Source: Limnohabitans sp. INBF002 (lineage in GTDB: Bacteria > Pseudomonadota > Gammaproteobacteria > Burkholderiales > Burkholderiaceae_C). Taken from it: a stretch of DNA of 64,000 nt. Shown piece after piece: positions 1 to 7,807 of this stretch (position 1 is its first letter; each line of letters starts with the position of its first letter). The stretch is from the NCBI RefSeq assembly GCF_027924905.1, contig NZ_AP027055.1, positions 2,480,001-2,544,000 of the forward strand, read 5' to 3'. Below the pieces are notes generated by a model, which saw only the letters and a list, made by a program, of their open reading frames with translations, was not told where the DNA came from and did not search any database. A program made the translations under genes and the position numbers.

Positions 1-320
1 GTCAAACCGATCAAGTTCTTGCTGCCTTGCGCCGCCACGATGGCCAAATCGCCAGGTCCAACGGCCGACACATCGACCGAGCCCGACAGCAACGCGGTAC
101 GTGCATCGGCGTAGCGCACAAACTCTGCACGCTTGACTTCAATGTTGAGCTTCTTGAGCTCCTCTTCCAGCATCAGCATAGGCGCCAAGTGGCCCACTTT
201 GACAAAGCCCACACTGAGGACTTCTTTTTGTTTCATGGGTGCGGGGGAGGGCCCTACAGCCAAAGCAACGGTGGCTGTCAATGACAGCGCAATCGTGAGC
301 AGGGTTCTTAAAGATTTCAT
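1..320 (-). CDS. ABC transporter periplasmic substrate-binding protein (NitT/TauT/SsuA-like), partial
   Basis: Only the first 106 codons are inside the window; the rest lies beyond the left edge. ATG at 320 follows a purine-rich ribosome binding site (GGAGAAGAAG). Residues 1-22 form a signal peptide ending ALA. The mature N-terminus has a short beta strand (LSVGFVKVGHLAP) and then LLSGSVDVSAVGPGDLAIVAAQG, the layout of the NMT1/TauA/SsuA class of solute-binding proteins, which deliver small organic or N/S compounds to a membrane permease. It is the last visible gene of the minus-strand operon that begins at 3796, 24 bp behind the enoyl-CoA hydratase-like gene, so it probably binds the compound or a relative of the compound that this operon degrades. 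The permease and ATPase are not in view. The family call is firm; the ligand is unknown. Confidence 0.75.
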   Translation of the reverse strand, partial: MKSLRTLLTIALSLTATVALAVGPSPAPMKQKEVLSVGFVKVGHLAPMLMLEEELKKLNIEVKRAEFVRYADARTALLSGSVDVSAVGPGDLAIVAAQGSKNLIGL

Positions 321-344
321 CTTCTTCTCCATGGGGTGGTTGAT

Positions 345-1118
345 TCAATGGCCGGTGAACTGAGGTAGCCGCTTCTGTGCAAAAGCCAGTCGGCCCTCGG
401 CATAGTCGCTGCTTTTGAAACACGCATCTACGGCCTGATCGATGCGTGTGATTTGAGAGGTGTCGCCATCTGCAATGCACAGCATGGCTTGCTTGGCGGC
501 TTGAACCGTGAGGGGAGCGTTCTGTGCAATTTGCAAAGCCACATCGGCGCAATGCGCGAACACATCGTCATGCACTGAGTTGACGATGCCAATGTGTGCA
601 GCCTCTGCTGCGCTGTAAATCTTGGCGGTATAAAAAGCTTCTGCCGCCGCTGTGGGCCCGAGGTTTTGCACAATGCTTTTCATGCCCTGGTAGCCATAGC
701 CCAAGCCCAAGCGTGCGGCAGGCATGCGGAACTTCGATGTAGGGCCCGCATAACGCAAATCGCAACTCAATGCCAAGCCCAAACCGCCGCCATAACAAAT
801 ACCACTGATGGCAGCAATGACAGGGACGCGACAACGGGTGATCGCCTCTTGCGCCTCCGCCACGCTTTGGTTGTAGTGAGCGACCGATGCGTCTGAATTT
901 CGCTGGGTTTCAAATTCGCTGATATTGGCGCCGGACACAAACGCACGTTCACCGGCACCACGCAAAATCACAGCACGCACATCGGGCTGACGTTCAATCG
1001 CGTCAAACGCTTGGCCGAGCGCAATCCACATCGACAAGCTCATGGCGTTGTAACGCTCGGCGTCGTCAATCGTGACCACGGTCACGTGCGCGTCGTGTGT
1101 GACGTGTATAGCCCCCAT
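345..1118 (-). CDS. Enoyl-CoA hydratase/isomerase (crotonase) family protein lacking the hydratase glutamates
   Basis: 257 aa, the normal length of a crotonase-fold protein. The oxyanion-hole segments are present: RAFVSGANISEF (about residues 59-70) and GICYGGGLGLALSCDLRYA (about 105-123). In classical enoyl-CoA hydratases two glutamates activate water, one after the GGG run and one in the F-x-x-PE motif. Here these positions read GGGLGL and FRMPAARLGLG, so neither glutamate is visible. The protein therefore probably performs another crotonase reaction (isomerase, hydrolase, decarboxylase or C-C lyase) on an acyl-CoA. It lies 2 bp behind the CaiB-type CoA-transferase, consistent with acting on a CoA thioester made by that enzyme. 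Family certain, reaction unknown. Confidence 0.85.
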   Translation of the reverse strand: MGAIHVTHDAHVTVVTIDDAERYNAMSLSMWIALGQAFDAIERQPDVRAVILRGAGERAFVSGANISEFETQRNSDASVAHYNQSVAEAQEAITRCRVPVIAAISGICYGGGLGLALSCDLRYAGPTSKFRMPAARLGLGYGYQGMKSIVQNLGPTAAAEAFYTAKIYSAAEAAHIGIVNSVHDDVFAHCADVALQIAQNAPLTVQAAKQAMLCIADGDTSQITRIDQAVDACFKSSDYAEGRLAFAQKRLPQFTGH

Positions 1119-1120
1119 GC

Positions 1121-2317
1121 TTAGACCACCTCTTGTGTGTGAAATTGCTGAATCTCTTCGTCCGAGTACCCGGCTTCGCGCAGCACTTCATCCGTGTGCT
1201 CGCCCCATCCAGGTGCAGGCGCCACGACTTGGGACGGTGTGCGCTCTAAAACCACTGGCTGAGTGATGTACGCAATTTCCTTGCCAAAATTTGTCATCAA
1301 GGATTGTGTGACTTTCAAATGCTTCACTTGCTCATCTTCAAACACTTGAGGCACGGTGTAAACCGGACCAGCGGGAACGCCAATCTGGTTGAGCAAATCG
1401 ACCCAATGCTTGACGGTGTTCTTTTTAAACTCAACTGCAATTTGTGCATTCAAGCGTTCACGGTGTTGCACACGCAAAGGCTCGGTGCGGAATTCGGGAT
1501 CAGCATACCAATCAGGTTTGCCCAAGGCATCACAAAAGCGTTTCCAGTTGCCCTCACCAGACGCGCCTAAATTGAAGCAGCCATCGTTGGCATCGAACAA
1601 GCCCATCGGCGAACTGGTGGGATGGTTGTTGCCCACTTGCACGGGGACATCGTTGTCGTTGAGGTAGCGCGCCATCTGAAAATCCATCATGGCAATTTGG
1701 GAGTGCAACAAAGAGCTGTGCACCCACTGGCCTTTGCCAGACACCTCGCGCTCCAACAGGGCCACCAAAATACCGAGGGCACAGTACAAGCCTGCACTCA
1801 GATCAGCCACGGCCAAACCAGCGCGAATGGGGCCGTGCTCGGGCTCACCTGTCACGCTCATCAAGCCGCCCATGCCTTGGATGATTTGATCGAATCCGGG
1901 ACGCCAAGCGTATGGACCATCCTGACCAAAGCCAGAAATACTCGCCAAGATGATGCGCGGGTTGACCTTGGCCAAAGACTCGTAATCAAGACCCAAACGG
2001 GTTTTCACATCTGGGCGCCAGTTCTCCACCACCACATCCGCCTCAGCGACCAAGCGCATGAGCACATCCAGAGCGCCGGGCTTTTTGAGATTGAGTGTCA
2101 TGGAGCGCTTGTTGCGGTTGATGTTTTGAAAATCACCGCCTTTGCGGTTCGCCGCAAACATCGCTTCATTCGGGTCGACACCTTCGGGCGGCTCGACACG
2201 AATCACATCCGCACCAAAGTCGGTCAGGATACGCACGCAGTTGGGGCCCGCACGCACGCGCGACAAATCGATCACCTTGAACCGTGCGAGTGCACTAGAA
2301 GCTTGTATTTTTGGCAT
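1121..2317 (-). CDS. CaiB/BaiF (class III) CoA-transferase family protein
   Basis: 398 aa, full length for the family. The N-terminal half has the typical start of type III CoA-transferases (FKVIDLSRVRAGPNCVRILTDFGADVIRVEPP), then NRNKRSMTLNLKKPG and ADVVVENWRP. The likely catalytic aspartate lies in the AVADLSAGLYCALGILVALLER segment near residue 180, equivalent to the Asp that forms the acyl anhydride in formyl-CoA transferase. Family members move CoA between carboxylic acids in the cytoplasm. It sits between the amidase (gap 2 bp) and the crotonase (gap 2 bp), so an acid released by the amidase could be activated here and passed on. Acid and CoA donor cannot be read from sequence. Confidence 0.9.
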   Translation of the reverse strand: MPKIQASSALARFKVIDLSRVRAGPNCVRILTDFGADVIRVEPPEGVDPNEAMFAANRKGGDFQNINRNKRSMTLNLKKPGALDVLMRLVAEADVVVENWRPDVKTRLGLDYESLAKVNPRIILASISGFGQDGPYAWRPGFDQIIQGMGGLMSVTGEPEHGPIRAGLAVADLSAGLYCALGILVALLEREVSGKGQWVHSSLLHSQIAMMDFQMARYLNDNDVPVQVGNNHPTSSPMGLFDANDGCFNLGASGEGNWKRFCDALGKPDWYADPEFRTEPLRVQHRERLNAQIAVEFKKNTVKHWVDLLNQIGVPAGPVYTVPQVFEDEQVKHLKVTQSLMTNFGKEIAYITQPVVLERTPSQVVAPAPGWGEHTDEVLREAGYSDEEIQQFHTQEVV

Positions 2318-2319
2318 GT

Positions 2320-3600
2320 TTATGTAACCCGAGAAATTAATTCTGCTTGCTCTGCAAAGTCAAGCAAGCGATGTTCAGCAAAAGGACGGGCAAGCACCTG
2401 CACGCAAATTGGGCGGCGTCGCGCATCACGCGCAATCGGCAAATTCAACGCCGGCAAACCCAAGTAATTCACAAACCCCATAAAGGTATGCATGCCCGCC
2501 AACTGGACACGGTCAAAGGCTGGGTGGCCCACCTCAACCGCAGACCAATCAGGCAGCAGGCAACCCAAGGCGGGCAAGATCAAAAATTCTGCGTCGTGAA
2601 AATGTCGCTGAACAAACTGCTCGAGATAGGCAGCACGCGCGGCCATCGACTCTTGGTACCACGCGTCGGGCACGCCCAAGCCAGGCATGCCAATCGCCTG
2701 TACCGCAGGTTCTGCTTGACCCGCCAGCAACGACGTGCGATGGGTGCGCGCGGTTTCATAAAACAACACACGTTGCGCGTGTCGGTTGAGTTGCTCAAAC
2801 TCAGCGGCCATGTCGATCTCAGCAACGGCCACATTCAGTTGCGCAACCCATTCACGAATTGCCTGAATCACTTGACTGTCTACGCCACGGCCAGGCAACC
2901 AGACCTGACACCCTGCATTCGCAACCACGGGTTCGCGCAAGGACTCAGGCGACAGGGCCTGCCAAATTTCACGCGCATCTTGTGGCCAGCGGCTCAAAAG
3001 ACCCACACTGTCAAGCGATGGCGCCAAAGGCGCACACCCTTGCGTGCTCACAGCACCCTGCGTGGTTTTAAGACCGATCAAACCACACGTCGCCGCCGGA
3101 ATACGCACCGAGCCTGCGGTGTCAGTCCCCAATGCGGCATACGTCATGCCCGCAGCCACGGCGATGGCGGAACCACTTGACGAGCCCCCCACAGCCGCAG
3201 CCTCATCCAATGGATTGACGCAACGCGCAAAGTGTGGGTTTTGCGCCGTCGCGCCACAGGCATGAGGCGCCATCACCAAGGTGGCCCATTGGCTCGCACC
3301 AGCTTTGGCGAGCGCCGAGATGGCCGCCGCGGGTTGCTGGCCCATCTGGGATGTCCCGTGCTGCACACCGCATCCAGGCAATTGGTCTTGCAGATTAAAA
3401 ATATCTTTGTGTGCCAGCGCTATGCCAGCCAAAGGTCCTGCCTCAGGGGCGGTCATCGGCAACTCATCGACCACGCATGCGTACTGCCCACGCAAAGCTC
3501 GGCCCTGTGCAACTTGTGCAAGCAACGCTTGTTGCGTTGAAATTTGCCCTGCGCGAATTTGCGCTTGCAACTGCACCATGCGATCGGGCAACTCAAACAA
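2320..3600 (-). CDS. Amidase signature family enzyme, TTG start
   Basis: 426 aa. The Ser-cisSer-Lys triad is intact: Lys in LAHKDIFNL, the cis-Ser in the glycine/serine-rich AAVGGSSSGSAIAV, and the nucleophile in GTDTAGSVRIPA. The family hydrolyses carboxylic amides, including amino-acid, urea-derived and ring-opening amides, to acid and ammonia or amine. The reading frame is open upstream, but I place the start at TTG 3600: it has GGAGG seven bases upstream, and the protein then begins FELPDRMVQLQAQIRAGQ, where the family usually begins. This TTG overlaps the stop codon of the preceding small gene, which implies translational coupling. The substrate is unknown; context (CoA-transferase, crotonase, ABC binding protein) suggests an imported amide whose acid becomes a CoA ester. 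Confidence 0.88.
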   Translation of the reverse strand: MFELPDRMVQLQAQIRAGQISTQQALLAQVAQGRALRGQYACVVDELPMTAPEAGPLAGIALAHKDIFNLQDQLPGCGVQHGTSQMGQQPAAAISALAKAGASQWATLVMAPHACGATAQNPHFARCVNPLDEAAAVGGSSSGSAIAVAAGMTYAALGTDTAGSVRIPAATCGLIGLKTTQGAVSTQGCAPLAPSLDSVGLLSRWPQDAREIWQALSPESLREPVVANAGCQVWLPGRGVDSQVIQAIREWVAQLNVAVAEIDMAAEFEQLNRHAQRVLFYETARTHRTSLLAGQAEPAVQAIGMPGLGVPDAWYQESMAARAAYLEQFVQRHFHDAEFLILPALGCLLPDWSAVEVGHPAFDRVQLAGMHTFMGFVNYLGLPALNLPIARDARRRPICVQVLARPFAEHRLLDFAEQAELISRVT

Positions 3601-3796
3601 GGGCGCACCTCCGCAGCATGGCTTCGTGAGTGACAACCACGTCCGAAGCTTGTGGCACGGGCTCAGACGTCGCCAAACGTGCCAGCATCTTCCCTGTGGC
3701 TTGCGCCAGCGCATCAGACGGCAAGACACCGTTCTCGACCAAGGTCTGCTTGGCCAATTGGGTAAAGTCTTGTGACCTGTTTGCGCTAATCAACAT
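3593..3796 (-). CDS. Small protein of unknown function, first gene of the amidase operon
   Basis: 67 aa, ATG at 3796. I do not recognise the family. It is hydrophilic, mostly helical in appearance (LAKQTLVENGVLPSDALAQATGKMLARLA), with no signal peptide or membrane segment. Codon choice matches the neighbouring genes, and its TGA overlaps the TTG start of the amidase by frame-shifted bases, with the amidase Shine-Dalgarno lying inside its last codons. This is typical of coupled genes. Size and position resemble the small partner subunits of some amidases (GatC, AtzG), but their characteristic C-terminal motifs are not visible, so a partner role is only an inference. It is the first gene after the palindrome-rich promoter region. 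Confidence 0.6.
   Translation of the reverse strand: MLISANRSQDFTQLAKQTLVENGVLPSDALAQATGKMLARLATSEPVPQASDVVVTHEAMLRRCALV
3608..3612 (-). promoter_or_regulatory. Shine-Dalgarno GGAGG that fixes the TTG start of the amidase
   Basis: On the minus strand GGAGG is followed by a seven-base spacer and TTG (3600-3598). No other candidate start nearby has such a site. It lies within the last codons of the upstream small gene. Confidence 0.7.
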
Positions 3797-3826
3797 GCGT
3801 TTGGCGTATTTGGATAATCTACATGC

Positions 3827-3838
3827 GTATATTTATAC
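3827..3838. promoter_or_regulatory. Palindrome GTATA-tt-TATAC, candidate operator of the GntR regulator
   Basis: A perfect inverted repeat with five-base arms in the AT-rich 93 bp between the divergent small gene/amidase operon and the GntR-family gene. FCD-type GntR proteins bind short palindromes in such divergent intergenic regions. That this particular site is used is inference. Confidence 0.35.
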
Positions 3839-3842
3839 ATCA

Positions 3843-3869
3843 TTAAATATATTTATAGGGAATATTTAA
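3843..3869. promoter_or_regulatory. Inverted repeat TTAAATAT-N11-ATATTTAA upstream of the GntR-family gene
   Basis: Perfect eight-base arms (3843-3850 and 3862-3869) separated by 11 bases, 20 bp before the regulator start. It is strongly AT-rich against a GC-rich background and probably overlaps promoter elements of one or both divergent transcripts. It could be an operator, or partly just promoter AT content. Confidence 0.35.
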
Positions 3870-3889
3870 AATATCGTTTTCACCTAGGC

Positions 3890-4558
3890 ATGTTTATGAA
3901 AATCAGTGACCAAATTCGACTTCGCATTGAATCGGCTATCTCTTCGGGAGAGCTGCTCCCCGGTGATGCCATTGATGACGTGGCCTTGGCCACGCAGCAC
4001 AAGGTCTCTCGCACGCCCGTTCGTGAGGCACTGCTTCAGCTGCAAGCGCAAGGCATTTTGAGCAGCACCCCGCGGGGCGGTCATATCGTGTCAAAGATGA
4101 ACTTGCAGCAGCTGCTTTCGCTTTGGGAATTGCTTGCCGAGTTGGAAGGTGTTGTGGTTCGCTTGGCATGTGAGCGCATGACCAACGATGAAATCAAAGC
4201 CTTGGTAAAACAACACCGCAGCAGCCAGAAACTGGCGACCAAAGAAGACATTGATGGCTGGCAAGAGGCCAACCTTAAGTTTCATGAAATTATTTACGAG
4301 GGCGCCCGTAACTCGTTCTTGCGACAAGAGGTCTTGCGCATTCGGTCACGCACGGGGGCTTATCGGCGCCATGCGTTTGGCGCTTTAGGCCGCATCAAAT
4401 CGTCTTACGAGCAGCACGAAAAAATAGTCGACGCGCTCGAAAAACGTGATGCTGCGGCTGCATTCACCTGCATGACGGCCCACATGCGCCCTGGCCGCGA
4501 CTCAAAGACTTTGAACGATTTCATCATCAGCCTGCCACGTGAGTTGTTGGCCGGCTGA
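3890..4558 (+). CDS. GntR family transcriptional regulator, FadR/FCD subfamily
   Basis: 222 aa. Residues about 5-72 form the GntR winged helix (DQIRLRIESAISSGELLPGD, then VSRTPVREALLQLQAQGIL and a PRGGHIV wing). The rest is an all-helical FCD ligand-binding domain with FHEIIYEGARN and the conserved EQHEKIVDALEKRDAAAA segment. Such proteins are usually repressors released by a pathway metabolite. The gene is divergent from the amidase/CoA-transferase operon with a palindrome-rich gap, so it most likely controls that operon and itself. An alternative start is the in-frame ATG at 3896 (MKISDQIRL), only two codons later. Confidence 0.92.
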   Translation: MFMKISDQIRLRIESAISSGELLPGDAIDDVALATQHKVSRTPVREALLQLQAQGILSSTPRGGHIVSKMNLQQLLSLWELLAELEGVVVRLACERMTNDEIKALVKQHRSSQKLATKEDIDGWQEANLKFHEIIYEGARNSFLRQEVLRIRSRTGAYRRHAFGALGRIKSSYEQHEKIVDALEKRDAAAAFTCMTAHMRPGRDSKTLNDFIISLPRELLAG

Positions 4559-4575
4559 TCCACAAGTGCGCTGAA

Positions 4576-5415
4576 TCAAGCCCGTGAGGCTTGAAGCAGC
4601 TCACGCGTTTGCAATGCCACACGACGTGCAGCGGCTGCAAAGTCGTCACCATTCGACGCATACAAAATCGCACGTGAGGAGTTGACGATGATGGGTCCTG
4701 TGGTGGCACCATCGCGCTGACGCAAACCCGCCTTCACAGTCGCCGCCGCATCGCCACCTTGAGCACCCACGCCGGGGATGAGCAAGGGCACAGTGGGTGC
4801 AAGTTCGCGTACACGTTCAATTTCTTTGGGGTAGGTCGCACCCACCACCAGCCCCAGTTGACCATTGAGGTTCCAAGGGCCTTGGGCCAACCGTGCCACG
4901 TGTTCGTACAACAAAGGCTGACCGTCAACCGACGCGAGGCGTTGGTTTTGCAAGTCGTCACCGCCGGGGTTGGAGGTGCGGCACAGCAAGAACGCGCCTT
5001 TGCCGTGGTACTTCAAATAAGGTGCCACCGAGTCCCAGCCCATGAAGGGCGACAGGGTCACGGCGTCGGCGCCATAACGCTCAAAGGCTTCAATGGCGTA
5101 TTGCTCGGCGGTGCTGCCAATGTCGCCGCGCTTGGCATCCAAGATGATGGGTACATGGGGCGCGACGCGGCGCATGTGCTCCATCAAACGCTCCAACTGG
5201 CCTTCAGCACGGTGCGCGGCAAAGTAAGCGATTTGAGGCTTGAAGCTGTTCACCAAATCTGCTGTGGCATCGACGATGGCCGCACAGAAGTCGTAAATCT
5301 TGTTCGAGTCGCCCTTGATGCGGTCTGGAAACTTGGTCGGCTCGGGGTCGAGGCCCACGCAGAGCATGGAGTTGTTTTGGCGCTCTGCGGCGCTCAGCAT
5401 GTCAAGGAAGGTCAT
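4576..5415 (-). CDS. pyrF: Orotidine 5'-phosphate decarboxylase (type 2)
   Basis: 279 aa. Converts OMP to UMP, the last step of pyrimidine synthesis. The longer type 2 form is recognisable by [12 protein letters not shown] at the N-terminus, SFKPQIAYF, the catalytic [15 protein letters not shown] segment (about residues 93-107; Lys and Asp of the charged tetrad) and [13 protein letters not shown] near the C-terminus that holds the phosphate. It stands alone between the GntR-family gene (convergent, 17 bp) and a 134 bp gap to the UDG gene. I see no clear terminator or promoter in that 134 bp. Confidence 0.96.
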   Translation of the reverse strand: MTFLDMLSAAERQNNSMLCVGLDPEPTKFPDRIKGDSNKIYDFCAAIVDATADLVNSFKPQIAYFAAHRAEGQLERLMEHMRRVAPHVPIILDAKRGDIGSTAEQYAIEAFERYGADAVTLSPFMGWDSVAPYLKYHGKGAFLLCRTSNPGGDDLQNQRLASVDGQPLLYEHVARLAQGPWNLNGQLGLVVGATYPKEIERVRELAPTVPLLIPGVGAQGGDAAATVKAGLRQRDGATTGPIIVNSSRAILYASNGDDFAAAARRVALQTRELLQASRA

Positions 5416-5549
5416 GCGCCCATTTTAGAAGGCTTGTTTGGGGGTTTTGCTGGGCTCGCTGCGGGCAAAGGCCGTGGGCAGGTTCCTCATGCTGGGGTAC
5501 CCAAGCTGCGCAACCCTCTCCGGCGCGAAGCACTCACGAACGAGAGAAC

Positions 5550-6494
5550 CTACTCAGAGCCCTTAAGGTGAGCCATCGCCAAACAAAGATCAGCCCACAC
5601 CTTGGCCTTTTCAGGCAAGTTGCGCAACACATACGCGGGGTGATAGGTCACCACCACCGGCAAGTTTTGGTATTGGTACACGCGGCCACGCAGTTTGCCC
5701 AGCGGCGTGGTTTCCACCTCGGGCACGGTGTCGCGCAACAAGGCCTGCACCGCAAAGCGGCCCATGGCCAAAATCATCTTGGGTTTCAGCAAAGCCACTT
5801 GGCGCTCAAGGTAAGGCAGACACTGCGCCACCTCTTCGGGCTTGGGGTTGCGGTTGCCGGGTGGGCGGCACTTGAGCACGTTGGCGATGTACACGCCGCC
5901 GCCCTCTGCCGTGCGTTCACCGGTGCGTGACAGCTTCATGACGCCCAACATGTTGTCGAGCAGCTTGCCTGCTTGGCCCACAAACGGCTCGCCTTGCAAG
6001 TCTTCGTTTTCGCCTGGGGCTTCGCCCACGATGAGCCAATCCACCTGCGGGGCTTGCCCCTCTGCCGCAGGCGCGCCCACACCAAACACGGTGTTTTTGC
6101 GCGAGCCGCACAAGGCGCAAGCTTGGCAGCCAGACACCGTGCTGTGCAAGGCTGACCAATCCATTTGGTCGATGCCCTCGGGGCGCTGAATGATGATGGG
6201 AGCGGACTCAGCCTTGGCCACAGGCGCAGGCATTTGCCGTGTTGCGGTGTCATGGCCTGCGGCGTTGGCAATGGCTTGCGTGGCCAGTTCGCTAGCGGCA
6301 GCAAAGCTGTGCGCCTCTTCGGCGTGGGCTTGCATCACCACTTCAGCGGGTGCAGAGGCGGATGTGTCGACCACCAAGGTTTCCACCGCGGGGCTACCCA
6401 TGACAGCGGCCTCAGACATGGGCGACCACACGCGTACGCCCATCTCGGCCAGCATGGCCCGTTGGCGTTTGTCGAGGTGCAAGGTGTCGGTCAT
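5550..6494 (-). CDS. Uracil-DNA glycosylase, family 4 (iron-sulfur), with long N-terminal extension
   Basis: 314 aa; the catalytic domain covers about residues 107-312. It shows the family 4 motifs GEAPGENED (157-165), QAGKLLDNML, NVLKCRPPGNRNP and YHPAYVLRN, and the iron-sulfur ligand cysteines at about 123, 126, 209 and 225. It removes uracil from deaminated DNA. The first 100 residues are Ala/Val/Ser-rich, look unstructured and exceed the usual family length. It is co-oriented behind rimI and tsaB, an arrangement common in Burkholderiales; the start lies 11 bp after the rimI stop, so the three are probably one transcript. Confidence 0.93.
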   Translation of the reverse strand: MTDTLHLDKRQRAMLAEMGVRVWSPMSEAAVMGSPAVETLVVDTSASAPAEVVMQAHAEEAHSFAAASELATQAIANAAGHDTATRQMPAPVAKAESAPIIIQRPEGIDQMDWSALHSTVSGCQACALCGSRKNTVFGVGAPAAEGQAPQVDWLIVGEAPGENEDLQGEPFVGQAGKLLDNMLGVMKLSRTGERTAEGGGVYIANVLKCRPPGNRNPKPEEVAQCLPYLERQVALLKPKMILAMGRFAVQALLRDTVPEVETTPLGKLRGRVYQYQNLPVVVTYHPAYVLRNLPEKAKVWADLCLAMAHLKGSE

Positions 6495-6505
6495 GGGTGA
6501 GTAGC

Positions 6506-6970
6506 TTACAGCTTGAGCGACATGACCACCGCGTGCTCGCGTTGGCCGTGGTCAGCGGGGTAATAGTTTTTGCGTTCGCCCACGCGACGGTAGCCGAACC
6601 GCTCGTACACCTGCATGGCGCGGGTGTTGCCCACGCGTACCTCCAGCCACAGCCATTGGGCTTGGCGGCTGCGCGCCCACACCGACAAGGCATCGAGCAT
6701 GAGCACGCCGTAGCCTTGGCCCTGAAATTCAGGCGCAACAGTGATGTTGAGCAAGTGCACTTCTTCCACGCCCTCCATGGCCACGAAGTAGCCAATCAGG
6801 GTGTCGCCGCCCATCAGCGCCAGCAACTTGTAGCCCGACTTGAGCGAATCCGCAAAGTTGCCGCGCGTCCACGGGTGGGCGTAAGCGCTGTTTTCGATGC
6901 GCAGCACGTCGTCGAGCAGCGCTGCAGTCAGCGGCTCTAGGCGAACTTCGGGTTTCAAAACGGCACTCAT
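6506..6970 (-). CDS. rimI: Ribosomal protein S18 alanine N-acetyltransferase
   Basis: 154 aa GNAT-fold enzyme that acetylates the N-terminal alanine of ribosomal protein S18. Visible elements are IENSAYAHPWTRGNFADSL near the N-terminus, the acetyl-CoA pyrophosphate loop in VAPEFQGQGYGVLMLDAL, and WLEVRVGNTRAMQVYERFGYRRVGERKNYYP, typical of RimI. It lies between tsaB (upstream) and UDG (downstream) on the same strand; tsaB-rimI pairing is widespread and supports the specific assignment over other GNAT proteins. Confidence 0.93.
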   Translation of the reverse strand: MSAVLKPEVRLEPLTAALLDDVLRIENSAYAHPWTRGNFADSLKSGYKLLALMGGDTLIGYFVAMEGVEEVHLLNITVAPEFQGQGYGVLMLDALSVWARSRQAQWLWLEVRVGNTRAMQVYERFGYRRVGERKNYYPADHGQREHAVVMSLKL

Positions 6971-6997
6971 GGCGTGGGTGGATGTGGCTATGAAAAG

Positions 6998-7807
6998 TTA
7001 GGGCCTGATTGTCGGCGCAGCGGCTTGCGCCAGCTGCTCTGCTTGTTGCGCTTTGATTTGCATGCGCTCATCGGTGGTTTGCGCCACCTTGTCACGAATG
7101 TAGAGCGGCAATGCTTCTTCAGGAGGTACGGCAGCACCTGCGGCCCACGCAGCGGGAGCCAAACGCAGCAGCGCAGCGGCGGTGGGCAAGGCCGTCACTT
7201 GAGGTGCCGTGAATGCGGTGGGCCAACGGTCTACGTACACCGGCCACGCATTGCCTGCGGCAATGAAGCTGTCTTGCGACCACTCAACGGGCCAATGCAA
7301 AGATTCTGGGCTGTGCAGCTCGGGCGCTTGCACGCAGCGCCATGTGCCTTGCATTTGATTGGTGTCGTCTGCATTGGGGGGCGTGACATCAGCAGCATTT
7401 GGCGTGAACTCATACGCCGCCACATACACCTGCTCCATGCGTGCATCCATCACGGTCAACACGCGGGTCACGGGTGCAACACGGGCCGCACGCGCTTCTT
7501 CAGCCACGGCCAACAAAGTGTCAATCGGCAACACGGGTAAATCTGCACCAAAGGCCAAACCTTGCGCCACCGAGCACGCGGTGCGCAAACCCGTGAACGC
7601 GCCCGGCCCACGGCCAAACACCACGGCTTGCAAATCAGCCAATGCCAAATCGGCCTCTTTCAAGAGCGCCAAGGTTTGCGGAATCATGTGCGTGGACGTG
7701 AGCGCACCGCCTGCGCTGGTGTGCGTCCATGTGTGCGTACCGCGCGCGACCGCAAGAGAAAGGGTGTCGGTGCTGGTCTCTAACGCCAGCCACTGGTTGT
7801 TGTGCAT
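6998..7807 (-). CDS. tsaB: tRNA threonylcarbamoyladenosine biosynthesis protein TsaB
   Basis: 269 aa from ATG 7807. An open frame continues upstream into the divergent dacB gene, but the family begins with LALETSTDTLSLAVARG, which follows directly after this ATG. GRGPGAFTGLRTACSVAQGLAFG is the conserved ASKHA core. TsaB pairs with TsaD and, in bacteria, TsaE to transfer the threonylcarbamoyl group to A37 of ANN-decoding tRNAs; the threonylcarbamoyl-AMP donor is made by the Sua5/TsaC enzyme encoded at 10502-11524. There is no Shine-Dalgarno; a GATAAT hexamer ends six bases before the ATG, so the mRNA may be leaderless. Confidence 0.93.
   Translation of the reverse strand: MHNNQWLALETSTDTLSLAVARGTHTWTHTSAGGALTSTHMIPQTLALLKEADLALADLQAVVFGRGPGAFTGLRTACSVAQGLAFGADLPVLPIDTLLAVAEEARAARVAPVTRVLTVMDARMEQVYVAAYEFTPNAADVTPPNADDTNQMQGTWRCVQAPELHSPESLHWPVEWSQDSFIAAGNAWPVYVDRWPTAFTAPQVTALPTAAALLRLAPAAWAAGAAVPPEEALPLYIRDKVAQTTDERMQIKAQQAEQLAQAAAPTIRP

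Noticed and set aside
3593..3729. Frameshifted single amidase of about 490 residues
   Set aside because: The amidase is complete from TTG 3600 with its own ribosome site, and the small frame has its own ATG, so two genes are more likely than a broken one.
3593..3796. Small gene as GatC or AtzG
   Set aside because: Length and position fit, but the conserved C-terminal motifs of those families are not seen; left as unknown.
5416..5549. Possible gene or RNA in the 134-bp pyrF/UDG gap
   Set aside because: No open frame with a ribosome site and no convincing hairpin.
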